A stretch of 64,000 nucleotides of DNA from Blasia pusilla (lineage: Eukaryota > Marchantiophyta > Marchantiopsida > Blasiales), in NCBI GenBank assembly GCA_050084515.1, contig CM114275.1, forward strand, positions 24,304,001 through 24,368,000. Direction: 5' to 3'. A model generated the notes under the pieces. It was given only the letters and a program-made list of their open reading frames with translations, did no database searches and was not told the origin of the DNA. Below, piece after piece: positions 57,058-64,000 of this stretch; the stretch's first letter is position 1, and every line of letters begins with the position of its first letter. The translations under genes and the position numbers were made by a program.

Positions 57058-60000
57058 TGATGGGTACCTAGTCATATCTGAGTTATATTACAATTCAAGT
57101 GCATCGCTCGAATTCGTTCTGGAGTGAATCCGAACGAGTCACTGGCAGTGGAGACCACAGCATGGTGTTTCACCCGGCTGGGTGGTGATATTGGAGCTCG
57201 CACAAGCTGGACTTATTATAGTGGGCAAGCCATGCGTGTGTCTTCGTTATACTGTCCTGCTTGTCCTACCGCGCTGTCGGGATGAGTCAGATTCTGAATG
57301 CGCGACTCCAGCCTGTTCAAAGCACGACTGAACTTCAGGGTGCAAATTTTCTGTACTGCCCCACCGGCTGGTCTGTGCAAAGTTTCTCTTTAGAAACGAG
57401 TAGTGTAGTCTCTTTGACAGAGACCCTTGTGCAGGGATATTATCAGGATTGATGAGGATGGATTGTGGACTTCTGCTTAGAAGACCTTACATTGTACACA
57501 AGCTGATCTTAAAGTTCCCTACCTAACTAATGAAGATCGAAAATGGGAATGTAGTGGTGAGGTTGTAGCTGGCGCATGTGTGGCTCAGCGAGGGCATTTG
57601 AGATAGCGAACTGTGCCTCAGGCTTACTGTCTGGAAACACTCCGCTCACAGACTTGGGTCACTTTGCGCTCGAAAGATGTATGCAGCTTGTTTAGCTGGG
57701 GGTCTTCGTTAGTGAGGAACCTTCTCTGCGCCGGAGTTCCTGTCCAGGGAACGCCTTCAGAGCGGTGCAGTAGAATCCTTTGTAAATGTGAAGCTTATAC
57801 TTGATGAGGAACACTTATGCATGTATCAAAGGCACAGTAACTACGTGTGACATACCTTTGAGTACTCGTGAATTGTGAATTGTGGAGTAGGGGACGTTGA
57901 CTTGACTTTGAAGTTGTAAATATGAGATATCCAGTTGCGCAAAGCATTGAAAATGAGTGAATTGCACTTCGGATTGCTGTCGATTGTGCCTTTAAGGCGT
58001 CCTACCTGTGTAGATGGCAACTTGTAAATCCATACTGGTGACTCGCCCGAGAACTCATGAGCTCATGAACCCGTCAGTTCAGTTCATTTCCTCATTAAGA
58101 ATGGGGCAAGCAGGCCTTCGTTCTTAAGCTCCTTTCATCTCTGCTGGACATTACAGCGCTCATACGGAAGGCCATACTGACAATATCAATGCAGGCTTCT
58201 TGCATAACATGCGTTCATGTAAGGACAGAACATATGTTAACCCCTTACATACTAATACGAACTGAATCAATTGACGTAATATGTAATATAGGTTCAAGAA
58301 AGGGAATAATAGACATGAAAATTGGACCTTCAGAGCCTTCTCTTCCGAAAGAAAAGAAAATATTCTAACAGTCCAACTGCTCATGCAGTCAATAACTGGG
58401 ATTGGATGCATGAGCAGTGCAACCCAATCCCACAATTGAACTTAATTTTCTATCCCCACAATTACTGCAACCTCCGATCTGAGAAACACTGCAAACGGGA
58501 GCGGTGATACTAGCAATCTCAAGACTGGCGAAGTTCTCTACGTTTCGACACTCTACTGTTACGTGCCTGGACCAGCTGATAGCAAGCGTTATCTGATCAA
58601 GTCCCAAAGTGGATGAGGTGCCGACAAAAGTTCGGCGTAAGGAGGAGGTTTACACGACACTGGTCCAAATTCGACGAGGCATTGCCAATTTGTACGTGGA
58701 GTTGGTTGTCAGGGTCTTTCCGACAGACATTGCATCATGGTCCGAAACGTCGTAATGAGATTCACTAGCTGATTGATTGGATTAACGCTGTGGAGATGTG
58801 AACGCTTTGGGGCATCGAATTTTCATTTCCAACATCATTCACTTACATTCTGTCGACTCAGGTTTCCACATTTAACAGATAGTATTTGGAGTTCACGAAG
58901 TCCCTGTCACCTCCATGATGTGTTGAGCCAAACGCAATTGTCGCGAGTCAATAGCAAGAAAGTGTATCGAGTGTGTACGGAAGACATTTTTTCCTAATTC
59001 CCCAATTTCATTATCTCGTAGTGTCACAAGTTCATCGGTCCCGCTCGAGTCCAGTCATCCTGAAATGTATAGCTCAATTCAGACCATGCGCGTCATGAAC
59101 GCGAGTGTGCAAGTCACGACGGGAAGTAGTTCAAAGAAAGGAATGTTCAAGGGCTCGGCTTTTCCCTGCACTCGGTACTATTCAGATATATTTATCACAA
59201 AATGTAGTCTAGTTGGATACACATTAGGGCCATCCCAAGAAGGCATTCGCATGTCCAGTAGAACAGCCCCAAACCGCAATCTTGAGTTCTCATGTACTAG
59301 AGGACTTCACTCGCAGCATTTTCTTGTCCGAAGGGTCCATCATCTATTAAAAATTGAATTGACTTACATCCATAAATTAGGGGAGTCGGAGATGTAACCT
59401 AGCCAAGCAAAGGTTTATTTCGATGCCAGACAATGTTGGACCCATTCTAATAGATGCCGACATTGGAGAACGAAAATGGTTCCTGCCAGGAAGACTATCA
59501 TATTATCACCAAACCATTCAACTACAACCCAATAGCTGGTGTAGTGAGAAAAGGCACCTTGTGTACACATCCATTATGGATGTGGAGCAAGTCTTCGGTG
59601 TTTCTTTCCTCCTGCTCAGATTACACTTCCCATTCCCGCTCAGAGCTAATTTCAATGAACATAGAAAACTTTCCGACTTCCAACTAGGGCAATTCACACA
59701 GATTCCAGAGATCCACTGTTTACCTTACCATGTCACCCCCCATTTCCTGGTCCCATACGATATCTAACTAACCCAGGTAGGATAGGCAGACAATTCTGAC
59801 AAAACAAATTCCAATACAGGCAATGACCTAATTTTCAAACCCTACAGAGCTTTTCTTCTGCACTCCGGAGATGCTCCTCATTCACTGTCAACCCAAAAAA
59901 ACTGTTCTCATCCAGCCACTAATGGCCTCAGGCATCTATGGCCTGCTGGGCCTGAACAAAACTATAGACAAATAAAAGCGATCTACAATTTGTCAGATAT

Positions 60001-60459
60001 AAGAATAGCAACAAACGCCACAACCAATCAAAAGGCTTCATCAGGGATTAGACTTCTCTATTGGGGTAAAGGTAGCTCAGCATTGCAATTTGAATGAACT
60101 TTCAACCCACTGCACAATTCCAGCCTCACAAGTTCATTGCGAACTTCAAAAATTAACAGATTACAACTCACTAGAGAATTGCTGCTGGGGCTCAAGACTC
60201 TTGATTCTTGCAAGAAGCCCCACAAATTTACTATGTAACAGTGTGGCACTAGCAAGAGACAAGCATTAAGTTTTGAAGCCATTTGGAACTGCTCGGATAA
60301 CATACACCTATGAAGCCCCATGTTATCAGCCTGATGAGACACCTCTCTATCACAGGAATCATATTATGAAACATCACAAAATTCCCTGAATAAACCTCAG
60401 AAGACTTGTTTGACTAACAAAACTGCATTAAACTTTGACACCTACAAAAAGGATTTTTA
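57058..60459. other. Spacer between SPT16 and PTB3, no recognisable gene
   Basis: This stretch holds the 3' UTRs of two convergent genes, SPT16 (+) and PTB3-like (-). Frames up to 114 residues (59423-59767 +) have no recognisable motif. Confidence 0.5.
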
Positions 60460-63400
60460 TTACACTGTAGCAAGCTTAGAGAAGGCAAGCCTTATGGTCG
60501 ACCCATTGAACAGGCTCGCATGTTTGCAGACGAGTGCCTCTGTTGACTGTTCTTCAGCTTCAAATAATACCAATGCCTGCTTCTTCCCGTTGGACTCGAA
60601 CACTTTTGCATTGATTATGTTACCATGAGCAGCAAGGTGGGATGTGATATCCTCCATAGTCACATCTGAAGGAAGACTAGAAACATGGATCATCTTTGTT
60701 GGGGCACAACAGTAGCGATAATTTTTTGCAGCATTGCGGTTGAATCGATTCAGGTTAGAACCGGAATAGTCGTGTGTATCAGGAGATGGGTTGATTTGAG
60801 AGTGCTTGGAGAAGTTCACCTCCATCCGCTTCCCAAAAAGAGTTACACCCTGGCAGATACAAGAAGTTATAAATCATAACCTTCATTAATGCATACCTTA
60901 GACAATCCCTAAACAAGAGAAAACCTCAACAAATGTGACCATGTCCAGGAGTACTACAAGCACAGTGACAGACAAGTGATGTAAGAGTCTTACTCTTAAG
61001 TAGTTCACCGCTAGCTCGGCTTGAAACCCATCTCCCATTTGAATTAGAGCGTGATCGGGCTTGTTGTGCAACAACTTAATTCGCATGATATTTCCATAAT
61101 TGGAAAATAAGTTAAAAAGCTTATCAGCATCAACTTTCTGTCACAGTTTATTCTCAACATCAGCTTGTTATGGCCACAAGTCAATAGCAGATATAAGACC
61201 ATCACTTCCTCAGACGTGATGAAACAAATAGAGAAATTCACCTCAGCCTTGGTGCAAAAGCAAAAACACAAATCTTTCAAGAGCGCTTTTGAAAAGTTAC
61301 TTCATTTATTACCTCTGGGTTCAAATTGGAAACGAGGAGAGTACTCCTTTCATTGGTACCAGTAATTCCAGGAGGGAGCACTCCACCAAAAACTGCGGCG
61401 GCCGCAGATGCACCCACCATTGGGACCTGCATAGGAAGATATTACCACAAAGGGTCAAGTGCTATGGTGCAAAGTGAATTGGACAAGACAGAAATTAACA
61501 ACAGAAATGAGTATTAGTCCTTGTCCATCGAGCATACCTACAAATTTAGAACTCACCTGGTAAGAGTTCATATTGTTCATGTTATTCATATTGTTCATAT
61601 TCATGTTCATGGGTTGAGGAGGACCCACAGATTGTTGGAAGTTTACTGAAACAGAAGTACACCACAATGTTGTTCAGTTTGGTGGATTGATATTAGTGCA
61701 CGTAATGGAAATCACAATAATCAACATAACATGAAATGAAAGAATTTCAAACTCGAATGAGATGCCACAAGATCAGAAAGGGTGCAATTCATATCACGAT
61801 AAGACAGAAATTCACAATAAGACAATTTCAAAAGCTTTGTAAACCATGATATCAAAGCATGACAGTCTGATACCTTGTCTGGGTGGTACAGACATATCAA
61901 AAAGGCCAGGTCTTGGTGGACCTTGGGGCTGCATGCTATACATATTACCACCTTCTCCAAAGAGAGAGGACTGCAGCAAGGAAAACCCCTATTAGAAAGA
62001 CAAAGCGCACAAACACCAGCCTCATTAGCATGAGAACAATTTAGGATCAACTTCAGTGAGTCTTGGGGCAACATACCCAGAGCTCAGTAACAGAAAGCAG
62101 CAAATCAAACTTAGACCAAACATAGGCAATCAACCATTTCAAACAACAAAGCCACCTACAGAGTCTAGGCTAATCAGGACCGAACCAGGCAGTTTAGGAG
62201 TATACCATGATGTTATTGTTGGGTGCATTCCCAACTGGTCGGGATTGTTGCTCAGAAGGTAAACCCGTGTTCGTGTAGTCCCTGTGAAAAGTAATAATGA
62301 AATCAGTACACTTAAAACTGACCTATTCAAAAACACTGAGAAGATCCAAAAAGTGACGCATACATACACATTCGTGGATAGGAAATCACCTTGTTCGCTC
62401 ATTGTTGTAGTTGACTTGCAGTTCTTGGAGACTGAAAACCATCATGAGCATACAATTCAGTAATAGATTTTGCAACAAGAGCAAAACACCATAAGCACTT
62501 CTGCGTCGACCAAATTGAAGTTCCTCGAGAACTGTACTTACTTGGAGAATTGAATATCTAGGGTGCAACAACCATCATATATATTGCGGCCCTGCAAAAT
62601 AATTTTCACCCGTCATGCCATACCCTCGACCATATAAGTACTCATGAAACTCATTTCGTTTAGGAGAACCAACAAGATCCCTGTAAGCCAACAAGATCCC
62701 TCCAAGAATTTACCAACAACAGCATCGCACTTTTGGTGAATGTTAAAATAGAAATTAATCTTGTTATGGAAAACCTACCTGGAGAGTGTTCCTTGCTTGG
62801 ATGGCACTCTGTTGCAACGCGAACTGCAAAAGTGCTTGGAGGCCTGGCAATGCCAACACATAAAACTCAACTAAGAGTTAACAGCATGTAGGAAGCAGTC
62901 TAAAAGCTAAAACCTTTGTTCATCATAGTGTGTAGGGACAGTTTACCACATAACTGTCTGAAACTCCATCCTCCCTCTCTACAAGAATTCCCACCTACCA
63001 AGTACCAATAACTGCAAGTTTCATATCTAAGGTGCAATGACATCCAAGCAAACCGCATCTACATTTCAATTTTCGTCCTAGTAGATAGTAAACTGATTGA
63101 ATGGAGACACTCTATACCTTCCGAACAGTCACCTTGGCGCCAGGAAGGTGACAGACATGGAATCAAAAAAAGAGGAGACGAAAGAGAAGCTGACCAGCTG
63201 ACTTCTGGAAGGTGACGATCTTCTCGACATAGCCATGGGGGGAAAATACTTGGTGCAGCACATCCACGGTGATAGGATAAAGCGGATTGTGAATGGTAAT
63301 TAAGAGAATTCGGTTGGGCTGCAGTTCCTGAAGAAGGCCCGCAACGAAACCAGCAAAGATGGAGCCAGGACGTTGGAGAAAGAGAGGACCGAAGTAAGAG

Positions 63401-63913
63401 AAAGCAAGCAGAAAGGTCACGAAGATAAAGCCAAGAGAAGTAGAAGCGGAAAAAGCCCTCCAGTGATAAATTTGAGCCAGGCAAAAAGATGCCAGGAGGC
63501 GAAAAGTAAGCAGAAGGTGGAAAGAAGCAAATCAACCTAGAACTACTGAAGAAGGGAGCACCAGTACGCCAAGGATTTTTTACGAACGAACCTGATCTCC
63601 AGTAGGACGCCTTAGCTGGCCGGGTTGGTCCATGGTCGTCAGTTCTTGGTGTGAAGAAAACTGCATATACACATTTCTTCCTCTGCACAAGCATACGGCG
63701 GACTAAAATCAAAATCCCGGTGAGGAGTTCCCCAAGTATCATCATCCATAACGGTAAACAATATGTTTGGTGTAGGCCAAAGTTAGACGGGTGGTTTTCA
63801 AGTCCCAATCGAAGCAGCCGGTGTAAGTATTCCAACCTGACACTGGGCTGGACCGTGGAGTAGTACTGCATAACATTGATGGCTGAAGCAACGTCTTGCA
63901 TTTGAAGTAGGGC
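60460..63913 (-). CDS. PTB3: Polypyrimidine tract-binding protein, PTB3 type, 5' end outside the window
   Basis: RNA-binding splicing and translation regulator with RRM domains. Exons in reading order: 63913-63837, 63682-63592, 63327-63195, 62843-62779, 62591-62542, 62431-62390, 62281-62206, 61970-61874, 61645-61557, 61426-61313, 61137-60994 and 60849-60460, all GT..AG and in phase. They give 455 residues. Visible parts: the end of RRM1 (ALLQMQDVASAINVMQYY, then GRNVYMQFSSHQEL), and RRM2 (ILLITIHNPLYPITVDVLHQ to DIQFSN..ELQVNYNNERTRD). A Gly/Met/Asn-rich linker follows. RRM3 runs from LLVSNLNPE through LFNLFSNYGNIMRIKLL to FGKRMEVNFSKH, and a C-terminal RRM has MIHVSSLPSDV. This is the Arabidopsis PTB3 (At1g43190) layout. 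The first exon(s) with the start codon lie beyond 64,000. Confidence 0.94.
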
Positions 63914-64000
63914 CTGCGTATCCAGGAAAAGAGTTTAGAAGGCCTGATTTTTCGGTTCAAACAATAGATTAATAAAAGATAATCAGGCTAACTTGTCTCA

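Noticed and set aside
63059-63901. 280-residue open frame on the - strand
   Set aside because: It starts in a true PTB3 exon (63837-63913) but then reads through introns in wrong frames. The spliced PTB3 model explains the region better.
1-64000. tRNA genes, rRNA genes and CRISPR arrays
   Set aside because: I found no intact tRNA cloverleaf, only the SINE-like A/B-box remnants at 10.7-11.1 kb. There is no rRNA-like stretch, and no short palindromic repeats with regular unique spacers.

Overview
This is nuclear DNA from a land plant. It carries intron-containing genes with GT..AG splice sites, plant-type versions of housekeeping genes (RPS19, an RH18/SPB4-type DEAD-box helicase, a Golgi GDP-sugar transporter of the GFT1/GONST4 type, FACT subunit SPT16, a PTB3-type RNA-binding protein, an F-box/FIST protein), and plant-type LTR retrotransposon relics. 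Low gene density, long repeat-rich spacers and moderate similarity to the angiosperm proteins I remember suggest a non-flowering land plant (bryophyte, lycophyte or fern). That assignment is inference and I cannot name a species.

Layout. 1-16.1 kb is repeat territory. A decayed Ty3/gypsy element on the + strand (467-6420) is closed on its right by a second LTR in opposite orientation (6415-7737). After it come 630-bp-spaced direct repeats, TC microsatellites, two tandem tRNA-derived SINE-like units and a 139-bp tandem duplication. 16.4-17.8 kb: RPS19 (+, 4 exons). 20.9-21.7 kb: a second gypsy relic (-). 22.0-26.7 kb: an F-box/FIST_C gene (+, 10 exons that I could join in phase). 26.7-31.7 kb: a CpG-rich stretch, then AT-rich spacer with hairpins and minisatellites. 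31.8-35.9 kb: DEAD-box helicase RH18/SPB4 (-, 11 exons, 649 aa). 37.6-39.1 kb: a decayed PIF1-like/Helitron helicase (-). 40.1-41.6 kb: AT-rich duplicated repeats. 42.5-43.6 kb: intronless GFT1-like transporter (+). 47.3-50.1 kb: a Ty1/copia relic (-) followed by a third gypsy relic (+). 52.7-53.0 kb: a 54-bp minisatellite. 53.8-57.1 kb: intronless SPT16 (+). 60.5-63.9 kb: PTB3-like gene (-), with its 5' end beyond the right edge.

Most notable observation. The first gypsy element contains, between its aspartic protease and reverse transcriptase, a recognisable C5-cytosine DNA methyltransferase domain of DNMT3/DRM-like type, with motifs I, IV, VI, VIII, IX and X in order. It is broken by stops and frameshifts, and the proline of its catalytic Pro-Cys motif has become leucine. 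Retrotransposon-borne methyltransferases are, to my knowledge, described from dinoflagellates and charophyte algae. A copy in a land plant genome would extend that picture or mark an under-described family.

The host genes are unrelated housekeeping loci: translation (RPS19), large-subunit ribosome assembly (RH18), chromatin transcription (SPT16), RNA processing (PTB3), Golgi sugar supply (GFT1) and a possible ubiquitin adaptor (F-box/FIST). I see no operon-like or cluster logic. Exon coordinates were derived by hand from splice signals, phase and remembered family sequence, without any alignment software.
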